This document shows positions 43,823 to 51,535 of a stretch of 64,000 bases of DNA, piece after piece. The notes beneath the pieces were generated by a model. That model saw nothing but the letters and a program-made list of their open reading frames with translations. It was not told the origin of the DNA and ran no database searches. Origin of the DNA: Brevibacillus humidisoli. GTDB lineage: Bacteria; Bacillota; Bacilli; Brevibacillales; Brevibacillaceae. The stretch lies in contig NZ_CP087263.1 in assembly GCF_020923435.1 (NCBI RefSeq), positions 186,001-250,000 on the forward strand, in the 5' to 3' direction. The position numbers were made by a program, and so were the translations under genes. Position 1 is the stretch's first letter. Each line of letters opens with the position of its first letter.

Positions 43823-44554
43823 CTAACGGAGCTCGCGGTACAGCTCCATCAGGTCGCGATACCCGAGGTCAATGACTCGCCGCATATAGGCGGTCCACAG
43901 GTGTGCACAGGCGTGTGCATCCCAGTAGGCATGGTGTCTGTTCCGAACAGGAATCTGGTTGCGTGCGCACAAGGCATCGAGGGTAGTATCTCCGATCGCT
44001 TCTTCACAAATCCGGATCAATACTATCGTATCGATCAGGCGATGGACAAATCTGCTTCGACTGGTCTTCCACAAAGCAGCATGCAGAAACTGGCGTTCAT
44101 GCAGCGAATGATGCGCGACTAGCGGACGATCGCCAACAAACTGAAAAAAAGCAGAAAGTGCTGATAGCAGGGTGGGTGCGCCAGCCAGTTGGGAAGGAGA
44201 GAGCCCGGTCAGGTTTTGGACATGTTCGGGGATGCTGCGGTTGGTATGAACCAGTGTGAAAAAGGTCTCTTCTTCCTGAACTGTGGTACCGCGAACAGCG
44301 ATCGCGCCGATGGCGATGATTTCGTCTCCTTGCGATACCCGGAAACCGGTAGTCTCCAGATCGACAACAACTGCTTCCAGATCATCGAGTGACAGACTGC
44401 CATCTTTTGTCTGCTGCACATCCTTGGTCATGCTGCGTAAAAACGCCTGATGTTGCAGGTCAGCCCCCGGCATGGCGGCGGACAGAGAGGCTGGCACATT
44501 TTCGCGGCGTTGTTGATTCCAAAGTCGGTTTAGCGGATTCCAGCCCTGTTTCAT
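43823..44554 (-). CDS. DnaQ-like 3'-5' exonuclease (DEDDh)
   Basis: A 243-residue exonuclease with the DnaQ fold. Seen: VVVDLETTGFRVSQGDEIIAIG (Exo I with Asp and Glu), LVAHHSLHERQFLHA (Exo II region; Asp replaced by Glu or His positions, HERQF), and HHAYWDAHACAHLW (Exo III with His-x5-Asp). The ATG at 44554 overlaps the stop of the upstream nucleotidyltransferase gene (ATGA), so translation is coupled. A gene for a DUF294 protein next to a DnaQ-like exonuclease is a recurring pair in bacteria; the joint role is unknown. This is not the replicative proofreading subunit. Confidence 0.85.
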   Translation of the reverse strand: MKQGWNPLNRLWNQQRRENVPASLSAAMPGADLQHQAFLRSMTKDVQQTKDGSLSLDDLEAVVVDLETTGFRVSQGDEIIAIGAIAVRGTTVQEEETFFTLVHTNRSIPEHVQNLTGLSPSQLAGAPTLLSALSAFFQFVGDRPLVAHHSLHERQFLHAALWKTSRSRFVHRLIDTIVLIRICEEAIGDTTLDALCARNQIPVRNRHHAYWDAHACAHLWTAYMRRVIDLGYRDLMELYRELR

Positions 44555-45648
44555 CGGAACCACCCCTTTTGGCCAGGCATTCCAGGAGAGTGGGCAAAGC
44601 GGTGCCAGGTTAGCTTTTGCAAGCGTTGGGACGCCTTGATGATTGATTTTATCTCGTTGAGTCCTGTTGGCAATCCTTCCAGCTTGAGATAGCTGTTGCT
44701 TTCGTAGTCATCGTCCGGCCACTGGTCTATCGGCAGCAGCCGCAGCAATAGGATCTTGCGAAAATTGCTCTCGATTTCATCACAAAAGGCATGTGACCAA
44801 TCACCCGCTTCACGCAGTCCTCTAATACGCTCCAGCGTACTAGTCGCTCCAATGCCGGCAGCGAGAGCCCACAGCCGGACACTGTTGACATAGGGAAGGT
44901 ATACGCCGTACTTCAAGTTGAGCGCTCCTTGGTATCTGCCGCGTACCTCGGTGCGCAGGCGGCCGAACCAGTTGAGTGGGACTCGATAGTACAACGTGTT
45001 ATGCAGCATCCGGTTAAACAGCTGTGGTCGACTGGTCAGCACATGCTGGTAATGAGCCTGCAGCTGACTGTATAGTCTGAAATCCCCGCTCAGCGGGCGG
45101 GCATCCCCGCACAGCAGCAGATAGCGGATATGCTCCCATACAGGATCTTCTGCCCAATCGTCATAGCGCGACTTCCAGATCTCCAGGGAGCGGCGCCAGC
45201 GTGGATTGGAACAGATCACGCCCCCGCTGCACTCCGGATATCCGACTTCAGCCAGTCCGCCAACCAGGGTATCCGCCAATTGGGAGAAGAACAATTCCAC
45301 TTCCCTCTGCTCTTGTTCACTGGCGCCATCCGGGATTTGATAGACCAGCCCGTTGTCCTGATCACTGGTTTGCGACTGTTCCATCCGGCCGCCGCTGCCA
45401 TAAGCGAGAAAGACGTAAGGCACGGGGGGATTCCCCATGCCTGAGTGGTTGCATAACCGGATCGAAATTTCTATCGCTTGTTGGACGATTAGTTGGTGCA
45501 GCATATTGAGCGCAGCTGTGGGCTGTGGACTGTCGGGAACAACGATGTCCCTACGTCCAAGCAGTTCACGCCGAAGCACACTCAACTCGGAGAAATTGGC
45601 TGCTGACTGAATGACGCTGATCCAATCAGGTGAGAGAGCCTGATACAT
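44551..45648 (-). CDS. DUF294 / GlnD-like nucleotidyltransferase
   Basis: A 365-residue protein with a nucleotidyltransferase domain (about 90-210) of the DUF294 type: FLAYGSGGRMEQSQTSDQDNG in outline, the GSxxRxExxxxSDxD motif of the GlnD/GlnE fold, and a C-terminal helical DUF294_C domain (about 230-350; NRMLHNTLYYRVPLNWFG). CBS and cNMP-binding domains usually fused in this family are absent. GAAGG lies nine bases before the ATG at 45648, inside the end of amt (23-base overlap). Its place after an ammonium transporter, where glnK would be expected, suggests a nitrogen-signalling function such as protein modification, but this is inference. Confidence 0.85.
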   Translation of the reverse strand: MYQALSPDWISVIQSAANFSELSVLRRELLGRRDIVVPDSPQPTAALNMLHQLIVQQAIEISIRLCNHSGMGNPPVPYVFLAYGSGGRMEQSQTSDQDNGLVYQIPDGASEQEQREVELFFSQLADTLVGGLAEVGYPECSGGVICSNPRWRRSLEIWKSRYDDWAEDPVWEHIRYLLLCGDARPLSGDFRLYSQLQAHYQHVLTSRPQLFNRMLHNTLYYRVPLNWFGRLRTEVRGRYQGALNLKYGVYLPYVNSVRLWALAAGIGATSTLERIRGLREAGDWSHAFCDEIESNFRKILLLRLLPIDQWPDDDYESNSYLKLEGLPTGLNEIKSIIKASQRLQKLTWHRFAHSPGMPGQKGWFR

Positions 45649-47035
45649 CCCCGGAACCTTCTTTCTTGACACTGCGTACATGCTGTTCCTCTGCACGAAG
45701 CAATTCCGGATAGCCGTAGAGACCATGCTCACTTAGATCCAGTCCGATCACTTCTTCCTCTTCGGTTACCCGCAGGCCCATCGTCGCCTTCAGAATACCG
45801 AGAATGACAAACGATACGATAAAGACGTAGACCATCGCTCCCAGTACACCGAGCGCCTGTACGCCAAGCTGGTATAGTCCGCCGCCGTAGAACAGACCGG
45901 CCTGACCGATGCCAACTTGTGCGGTCAATTCAGGTGTGGCGAACAATCCTGTAGAAAGCGTTCCCCAGATACCGGCAATCCCGTGAACGGAAAAGGCAAA
46001 GACCGGATCGTCAATTCCGCGACGTTCAAACCAGATCGCAGTGAAAAACGTAATCACTCCTGCAATCAATCCGATCAGCACGGCTGCCCATGGCTCCACA
46101 AAGGCGCAGGCAGCAGTGATGGCGACAAGTGCTGCCAACACACCGTTCAGCATGCTGGGGATGTCTGCCTTCCCCATCACAATCCAGGAAATGACCAGGG
46201 CTGCCACAGCACCTGCGGCTGCAGCCAGGTTAGTCGTCATCGCTACATAACCAAACATCCCGGAAACAGAGCCGAATGTGGAACCGGCATTAAAACCAAA
46301 CCAGCCGACCCAGAGGATGATCACGCCAAGAACCGTGTACACCTGGTTATGTCCAGGAATCAGGTTGGCCGTACCATCCTTGTTGTATTTGCCGATCCGC
46401 GGTTTTAACAGCATCGTAGCCACCAGTGCGGCAACGGCTCCCTGCAGGTGAACAACAGTTGAACCGGCGAAATCCTGCATTCCCAGTTCAGCCAACCAGC
46501 CGCCGCCCCATACCCAGTGGCCGATGACCGGATAGATCACAATCGTGAACAGGATGCCAAATACGAAGTAGACGGAGAGCTTTGCACGTTCGGCAAAACC
46601 GCCCCAAGCAATAGCTAGAGATACACCGACAAAGCCTAATTGGAATAAAAACTTAATCCCGGCGGGAATCGCAATAGCGGAGAGCGAGGAGAAAGCTGAT
46701 TCGTCCGCTCCGTCAAAGAAAAAGCCGGACAATCCGATGAACTGATTGCCATCACCAAACGTCAGCCCAAACCCGAGGGCCCAAAAGGCGATGCTGCAGA
46801 TACCAAAGGTGAGAATCGTTTTGCCGGCTACGTGCCCGGCATTTTTCATGCGTGTTGCACCTGCTTCCAGCAAGGCGAATCCTGCCTGCATAAAGATGAC
46901 CAGAACCGCTGCTACCATCACCCATGTGGCATCGATAGCCGAGGCCAGCTCAGCAGGTGTTGGTTCTGCGGCAAGTGCGACAAGCGGCAAGCCAAAGGTT
47001 AACAGCGCTGCCATCCAGAGTATCCGAAACATCAC
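45626..47035 (-). CDS. amt: Ammonium transporter
   Basis: A 469-residue Amt/Mep/Rh channel with an N-terminal signal-like helix (MMFRILWMAALLTFGLPLVA) and eleven helices. Seen: DATWVMVAAVLVIFMQAGFALLEAG in stretches, the periplasmic FxFDGADES region, FAGSTVVHLQGAVAALVA (first pore His), and VHGIAGIWGTLSTGLFA (second pore His); the C-terminal tail has LRVTEEEEVIGLDLSEHGLYGYPEL in pieces, the PII-responsive segment. GGGGAG precedes the ATG. Downstream are the DUF294 and exonuclease genes, with overlapping ends, forming one operon. A perfect TnrA/GlnR site lies 100 bases upstream. No glnK is present. Confidence 0.95.
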   Translation of the reverse strand: MMFRILWMAALLTFGLPLVALAAEPTPAELASAIDATWVMVAAVLVIFMQAGFALLEAGATRMKNAGHVAGKTILTFGICSIAFWALGFGLTFGDGNQFIGLSGFFFDGADESAFSSLSAIAIPAGIKFLFQLGFVGVSLAIAWGGFAERAKLSVYFVFGILFTIVIYPVIGHWVWGGGWLAELGMQDFAGSTVVHLQGAVAALVATMLLKPRIGKYNKDGTANLIPGHNQVYTVLGVIILWVGWFGFNAGSTFGSVSGMFGYVAMTTNLAAAAGAVAALVISWIVMGKADIPSMLNGVLAALVAITAACAFVEPWAAVLIGLIAGVITFFTAIWFERRGIDDPVFAFSVHGIAGIWGTLSTGLFATPELTAQVGIGQAGLFYGGGLYQLGVQALGVLGAMVYVFIVSFVILGILKATMGLRVTEEEEVIGLDLSEHGLYGYPELLRAEEQHVRSVKKEGSGDVSGSLT

Positions 47036-47134
47036 ATCTCCACTCCCCTTTTGTAAGATTACGTGACATGAATACTGATATAGGAGTGATTATATGACAG
47101 AAGGAAGCTATATGCAACTAATTTTTTCATAATA

Positions 47135-47151
47135 TGTTATTTAATATTACA
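47135..47151 (-). promoter_or_regulatory. TnrA/GlnR box before amt
   Basis: TGTTATTTAATATTACA matches TGTNAN7TNACA at every defined base. It lies 100-116 bases upstream of the amt start in an otherwise AT-rich 290-base intergenic region (47036-47326) with no gene. In B. subtilis, TnrA activates the ammonium-transporter operon nrgAB through such a site when nitrogen is limited, which fits this gene. Confidence 0.82.
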
Positions 47152-47326
47152 CATCGTGATAAAGAGGGTTTTGGTGTAGTGTTTATCGATATATATTACA
47201 CAAACCTAACGTTTGCTGTTGGTTTATCCATAGGAAAAAAATTACATATGGGAAAATATACTCTATCGGCGGAAGTATAACTTTACGGAAAACGTTGACC
47301 CTAACGGTTGGAAGGGGGTGATGCAA

Positions 47327-47533
47327 GTGACAGTAGCAACTCAGGTAAAGCAAACGCTGGCAAGTTTGAAAAGCGCGCAAGCCAACTTGGAAACATTTGC
47401 ATTGAATACACAAAACAAGACCGCCAAGCAGGCTTACACTCAGGCGGCTCAAACCACCCAATCCATTGTCAACACCTTGGAACAACGTGTGACGGAAATG
47501 GAAAACGAGGAACCGCAATACAAAGGATTCTAA
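47327..47533 (+). CDS. DUF1657 protein of the spoVA2-type operon
   Basis: A 68-residue helical protein: MTVATQVKQTLASLKSAQAN, LETFALNTQNKTAKQAYTQ, ending in EEPQYKGF. This is the DUF1657 family. The GTG at 47327 is preferred: GGGGGTG lies six bases upstream and the family usually begins MTVxxxVKQTLxSLK. It opens a run of five genes on this strand (DUF1657, DUF421, SpoVAC, SpoVAD, SpoVAE), the same neighbourhood as the mobile spoVA2 operon known to raise spore heat resistance. Function of DUF1657 itself is unknown. Confidence 0.85.
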   Translation: MTVATQVKQTLASLKSAQANLETFALNTQNKTAKQAYTQAAQTTQSIVNTLEQRVTEMENEEPQYKGF

Positions 47534-47590
47534 CCCTGGCAGGCAAGGGAGAGGGGCCTCCTCTCTCTTCCGCACATTTGCCGGAGGTGT

Positions 47591-48481
47591 ATGTTGACTG
47601 GTGTAGAGGGGGAAGGAGACGTGCCCGACTGGATCAACATTTTGCTGCGGTCGCTTTTTGCTCTGGCGTACTTGTTTTTGCTGGCGAAAGTGATCGGCAA
47701 GCGGCAAATCAGGCAGGTTACGTATATTGAGTACATTGTGGGTATCACCTTTGGTTCGATTGCCGCTTTTATCGCAACGGATCTGGAAGGCAATCTGGTG
47801 CACGGAATCATTGCTTTAACCGTATTCGGCCTGTTCCCGATTGTAACCGAATGGCTCTCGATCAAGAGCAAGCGGCTTCGCGATTTCTTTGAAGGGAGAG
47901 GAACTGTGCTGATTAAACACGGAAAAGTAATGGAGGACAGCCTCAAACAGGAGCGTCTGACCATTGATGACCTGTTGGAGCAGCTGCGTGCCAAAAACGT
48001 GTTCAAGGTAGCTGACGTGGAGTTTGCGGTGATGGAACCGAGCGGTGAAATCAGTGTGCTGCTGAAAGCGGAAAATCAGCCGCTGACAGCGAAAAAAGCA
48101 GGGCTCTCAGTGGCTCCCGTGACAGAACCGCAGACTGTGATTATGGATGGCGTCATCATGGACGAACCACTTGCCACGGTCGGTTTAAGCCGTTCCTGGT
48201 TAAAGACGGAACTAACCAAAATCGGGGTGGCTCAGGAGAATGTGTTTCTGGGTCAGGTTGACGAGACCGGTCAGCTCTACCTGGATCTTTACGATGACAA
48301 GATTCAGGTGCCGCCCCCGCAAACGGACAAGCTGACGTTTGCCGAACTGAAGAAGTGTCAGGCCGATTTGGAGTTGTTTGCGTTGTCCACACAAACGAAC
48401 ACAGCCAAAAAACAGTACGAGATGATGGCTGGCCAATTGCAGGATGTGATCGATCAAGTGAAACCGTTGTTGACACGTTAG
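47591..48481 (+). CDS. DUF421 (YetF-like) membrane protein with C-terminal DUF1657-like domain
   Basis: A 296-residue protein: three membrane helices (about 15-95; LLRSLFALAYLFLLAKVIGKRQ, TYIEYIVGITFGSIAAFIA), a DUF421 cytoplasmic domain (about 95-220, TIDDLLEQLRAKNVFKVADVEFAVMEPSGEISVLLK in pieces), and a last segment (about 245-296) ELKKCQADLELFALSTQTNT that repeats the pattern of the preceding DUF1657 protein (LKSAQANLETFALNTQNKT). So the membrane protein carries the small neighbour's domain as a fusion. The start is uncertain: ATG at 47591, TTG at 47594 or GTG at 47624 are all near GGAGGTG or AAGGAG. The YetF family is found with spoVA2mob operons. Confidence 0.85.
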   Translation: MLTGVEGEGDVPDWINILLRSLFALAYLFLLAKVIGKRQIRQVTYIEYIVGITFGSIAAFIATDLEGNLVHGIIALTVFGLFPIVTEWLSIKSKRLRDFFEGRGTVLIKHGKVMEDSLKQERLTIDDLLEQLRAKNVFKVADVEFAVMEPSGEISVLLKAENQPLTAKKAGLSVAPVTEPQTVIMDGVIMDEPLATVGLSRSWLKTELTKIGVAQENVFLGQVDETGQLYLDLYDDKIQVPPPQTDKLTFAELKKCQADLELFALSTQTNTAKKQYEMMAGQLQDVIDQVKPLLTR

Positions 48482-48501
48482 CCGGAAAGGAACGATTGAA
48501 G

Positions 48502-48975
48502 GTGCCTGATCAAAAACGAAAAAAGCTGACCCCTGTCCAACTGCAGTACAAAGAAGTGGCCAAGCGGCACGAACCGCCTCGTCCGCTGCTGCGTAACTTT
48601 TCACGCGCCTTTCTGGTTGGCGGACTGATCTGTCTGATCGGACAGGGGATTCAGGAAATGTTTATTCGTGTCTTTCATTTCACTGAAAAAACAGCCAGCA
48701 GCCCGACGGTAGCTGTCCTGATCTTCAGTTCCGTCCTGCTGACCGGGTTTGGGGTGTACGATAGAATCGCCCAGTGGGCCGGTGCGGGAACCGCTGTCCC
48801 CGTGACGGGTTTTGCCAACTCGATTGCCTCAGCGGCAATTGAGCACAGGAGTGAAGGGTATGTACTTGGAGTAGGCGGCAATATGTTTAAGCTGGCTGGC
48901 TCGGTCATTGTATTTGGTGTCTTTGCTGCGTTTGTTATCGGGATTGTCAAGACACTGATCAAGATGGGGGGCTGA
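48502..48975 (+). CDS. spoVAC: Stage V sporulation protein AC (SpoVAC, second type)
   Basis: A 157-residue membrane protein of the SpoVA channel that moves dipicolinic acid into the forespore and out at germination. Seen: a cytoplasmic N-terminus ending LLRNFSRAFLVGGLICLIGQG and then FGVYDRIAQWAGAGTAVPVTGFANSIASAAIEH in stretches, IGIVKTLIKMGG. GAAAGGA lies upstream; a TTG at 48496 in frame is possible. The sequence resembles the mobile SpoVA2 version more than would be needed for a simple duplicate, but that requires alignment. It directly precedes spoVAD. Confidence 0.9.
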   Translation: MPDQKRKKLTPVQLQYKEVAKRHEPPRPLLRNFSRAFLVGGLICLIGQGIQEMFIRVFHFTEKTASSPTVAVLIFSSVLLTGFGVYDRIAQWAGAGTAVPVTGFANSIASAAIEHRSEGYVLGVGGNMFKLAGSVIVFGVFAAFVIGIVKTLIKMGG

Positions 48976-48978
48976 GGC

Positions 48979-49983
48979 ATGCGGGAAGGACATCAAACTT
49001 GGCGGTTTGCAAACAAGCCGGTCATTCTGGCTTCGTCGGCGGTAGGAGGACCATTTGAAGCCAGCCATCCCCTCTCCGATGATTTTGACACCCTGCACGG
49101 CGATATTTGGTTGGGTCAGGACAGTTGGGAACAGGCAGAACGGGTGTTGTTGGAGGAAGCAGCCGAGAAAGCGGTGGAAAAAGCGGGGCTTACCAACGAC
49201 AAGATCCAGTTTTTTCTCGCCGGTGACCTGATGAACCAGATCATTTCTGCCAGTTTCGCCGCTCGGACGCTCTCTGTCCCTTATCTGGGGCTGTTTGGGG
49301 CTTGCTCGACGACGACGGAAGCATTGGCGCTTGCATCTCTCTTGGTTGACAGTCAATCGGCGGAATATGTGCTGGCCGCTACCTGCAGCCACAATGCTTC
49401 AGCAGAAAAACAATTCCGCTACCCTACGGAGTACGGCTCACAGAAACCCCCGACGGCCCAGTGGACGGTAACCGGCTCCGGGGCGGCGGTGGTAGCGGCT
49501 GAGGGCACAGGTCCCCGTGTAACCTCAGCGACGATTGGACGCGTGGTTGATATGGGCATTTCTGACCCGTTTAATATGGGAGGAGCAATGGCGCCGGCCG
49601 CCTTGAGTACGATCGAAACACACTTTCGCGACCGCAATCTCCCGTTTGATTACTATGACCTGGTCGTGACCGGAGACCTGGGACGCGTAGGTCACTCTAT
49701 CTTGTCAGAGCTGCTGCCTCGACACCAGATTGCCATCCCGTTGGATCGCTACATCGATTGCGGCGTTCTGATCTACGGTGACGATCCGGCAGTTCAGGCG
49801 GGTGGCAGCGGAGCCGCCTGTTGCGCGGTGGTCACCTACGGCCATCTGCTCAACAGGATGAGGGCAGGAGAGTTGAAGCGGATTCTGGTTGTGGCGACAG
49901 GGGCGCTATTGTCACCACTATCTTATCAACAAGGAGAGAGCATCCCGTGTATCGCCCACGCGGTTTCGATCGAAGCGGACTAA
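48979..49983 (+). CDS. spoVAD: Stage V sporulation protein AD (SpoVAD, second type)
   Basis: A 334-residue soluble protein with a thiolase-like fold that binds dipicolinic acid. Seen: FANKPVILASSAVGGPFEA, DSWEQAERVLLEEAAEKAVEKAG in stretches, LFGACSTTTEALALASLLV (the Cys where thiolases have their nucleophile), and GDLGRVGHSILSELLP. Start codon ATG three bases after the spoVAC stop. Together with AC and AE it forms the DPA-transport module. The complete chromosomal spoVA operon is expected elsewhere in the genome. Confidence 0.93.
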   Translation: MREGHQTWRFANKPVILASSAVGGPFEASHPLSDDFDTLHGDIWLGQDSWEQAERVLLEEAAEKAVEKAGLTNDKIQFFLAGDLMNQIISASFAARTLSVPYLGLFGACSTTTEALALASLLVDSQSAEYVLAATCSHNASAEKQFRYPTEYGSQKPPTAQWTVTGSGAAVVAAEGTGPRVTSATIGRVVDMGISDPFNMGGAMAPAALSTIETHFRDRNLPFDYYDLVVTGDLGRVGHSILSELLPRHQIAIPLDRYIDCGVLIYGDDPAVQAGGSGAACCAVVTYGHLLNRMRAGELKRILVVATGALLSPLSYQQGESIPCIAHAVSIEAD

Positions 49984-49996
49984 GGAGGGAGAGAGC

Positions 49997-50347
49997 ATGA
50001 TCTTTTTTTGGGCATTTGTGGTCGGCGGTATCATCTGCGTGATCGGACAATTCATGATGGATGTCCTCCGCTTTACGCCGGCCCATACGATGTCGACACT
50101 GGTGGTGTTGGGTGCCGTACTGGACGGACTGGGACTCTACGATCCGTTGATCGAGTTTGCCGGTGCGGGTGCGTCGGTCCCGATAACCAGCTTTGGTAAT
50201 GCTCTGGTGCACGGGGCGATGGCGGAAGCGGAGAAGAGCGGATTGATTGGCGTGATAACCGGCATCTTTGAAGTAACCAGTGCGGGAATCTCGGCGGCAA
50301 TCGTGTTTGGCTTCTTTGCGGCTCTGTTTTTTCGGGCAAAGGGCTGA
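49997..50347 (+). CDS. spoVAE: Stage V sporulation protein AE (SpoVAEb, second type)
   Basis: A 116-residue membrane protein with three to four helices: MIFFWAFVVGGIICVIGQ, STLVVLGAVLDGLGLYDPL, EFAGAGASVPITSFGNALVHG and a last helix. TAAGGAGGGAGAG is directly upstream of the ATG. It resembles SpoVAC over GAGxxVPxTxFxN, as expected for these related subunits. It ends the spoVA2-like operon; no DUF1657 or YetF copy follows it, unlike some spoVA2mob operons. The following 230 bases (50348-50578) hold no gene. Confidence 0.9.
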   Translation: MIFFWAFVVGGIICVIGQFMMDVLRFTPAHTMSTLVVLGAVLDGLGLYDPLIEFAGAGASVPITSFGNALVHGAMAEAEKSGLIGVITGIFEVTSAGISAAIVFGFFAALFFRAKG

Positions 50348-50523
50348 CACTTTTTTCTGTTGTCCCGGCACCTCTGTGTACCTGCGAGCATTATGCTTTC
50401 TTTCTTTTTGTATTCATCCGTAACATCCGTGATGGGGTACCCAGCGTTCTGTTTTTGGCCGTTTCCTTGTTGACAAGGCATAAGTTTGTCTCGTTATGGC
50501 AATACCATACTTGTGACATGTAA

Positions 50524-50549
50524 GCCGTTCTGTTCACAACAAGAACGGC
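50524..50549. repeat. Inverted repeat before a small membrane-protein gene
   Basis: GCCGTTCT (50524-50531) and AGAACGGC (50542-50549) form an 8-bp stem, 30 bases before the next start. There is a TTGACA about 50 bases upstream but no good -10 at the right distance. It may be an operator or mRNA hairpin. Confidence 0.35.
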
Positions 50550-50578
50550 CTGAAAGAGTGAGGAGGCAGCGTCACTGT

Positions 50579-50794
50579 ATGGCAAATGTTTGGACTTACA
50601 TAGACCGAATGAATCTATTTGGCTGGGTGCTCGGCATCTTTATCGCCCATGTGTTGTTATACGTACTGTTGGGGACGGATACATGGCTGGCCACTTCCTT
50701 GCTGGCTGCTTCCGTCTATGCAGTCGTACTGACGGTATTAAAAATCGTAGCTAAACGGTATGTCGAGGAAGACGAGAAAGACAGGATCAACTAA
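50579..50794 (+). CDS. Small two-helix membrane protein, unknown
   Basis: A 71-residue protein: MANVWTYIDRMNLFGWVLG, then a helix pair (IFIAHVLLYVLLG and TSLLAASVYAVVLTVLKIVA) and a charged tail (KRYVEEDEKDRIN). AGGAGG lies about 11 bases upstream of the ATG. Not recognised. The next gene, for an exported LysM-CAP protein, begins 31 bases later, so they may be co-transcribed. Confidence 0.65.
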   Translation: MANVWTYIDRMNLFGWVLGIFIAHVLLYVLLGTDTWLATSLLAASVYAVVLTVLKIVAKRYVEEDEKDRIN

Positions 50795-50825
50795 CATTTT
50801 CGCAGCGAACAAGGAGTGAGCAACT

Positions 50826-51452
50826 GTGGCAAAACGGGTTATCTTGTTGTTCCTGAGCATCTGCATGGCGGGAAGCTTATACGCCGGTGGGATGGGCTAT
50901 GCAGCCGATTCCGACGTATACGTGGTGCAGCCGGGTGATTCGCTTTGGAAAATCTCCCTCAAGTACCAGGTGGGCTTATCGGAAATTATCAGTGCCAACC
51001 CGCAGTTTAAAAACCCCAACCTGATCTATCCCGGCGATCGGGTGACCGTCCCGTTATTGACAGCAGAAAAAGGGGTGGAAGCACAAGTCGTTCAGTTGGT
51101 CAACCAAGAACGGGCAAAACACGGTCTCAAGCCGCTCAAAGCCAACTGGGAACTCTCACGGGTGGCCCGTGTTAAATCGCAGGATATGCGGGATCGCCGC
51201 TACTTTTCCCATCAATCACCCACATACGGTTCTCCATTTGAGATGATGAAGGCGTTTGGCGTCTCCTACATGGCTGCCGGCGAGAATATCGCAGCTGGCC
51301 AAACGAGCCCACAGGCTGTGATGCGAAGCTGGATGAATAGTCCGGGGCACAGACAAAATATTTTAAGTCCGCAGTACACAGAGATCGGCGTGGGTTACGC
51401 CCAGGGAGGATCGTACCGCCACTATTGGACGCAGATGTTTATACGGCCATAA
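50826..51452 (+). CDS. Exported LysM + CAP (SCP/PR1) domain protein
   Basis: A 208-residue exported protein with signal peptide (ending about residue 27, AAD), one LysM peptidoglycan-binding domain (about 30-75: VYVVQPGDSLWKISLKYQVG, NPNLIYPGDRVTVP) and a CAP domain (about 85-208: VQLVNQERAKHGLKPL, DMRDRRYFSHQSP, AAGENIAAG, WMNSPGHRQNIL). The domain order matches YkwD/SafA-type spore-coat or envelope proteins. The CAP His/Glu residues are present. GTG start with AAGGAGTGAG upstream. Possible role in the spore coat or cell wall; enzymatic activity of bacterial CAP proteins is unproven. Confidence 0.9.
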   Translation: MAKRVILLFLSICMAGSLYAGGMGYAADSDVYVVQPGDSLWKISLKYQVGLSEIISANPQFKNPNLIYPGDRVTVPLLTAEKGVEAQVVQLVNQERAKHGLKPLKANWELSRVARVKSQDMRDRRYFSHQSPTYGSPFEMMKAFGVSYMAAGENIAAGQTSPQAVMRSWMNSPGHRQNILSPQYTEIGVGYAQGGSYRHYWTQMFIRP

Positions 51453-51535
51453 ACGGAATAGTGAACGGAAGGGTTCCTATAGAGCAAGTCGGTCAGCCGA
51501 GAGCAGCCCACTTGTTTTCGGTGGACCTTTTTTTG

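Noticed and set aside
43042..43875. A 277-codon plus-strand frame opposite the thioredoxin-fold gene
   Set aside because: Shadow frame; it starts within the toxin terminator and lacks a start signal.
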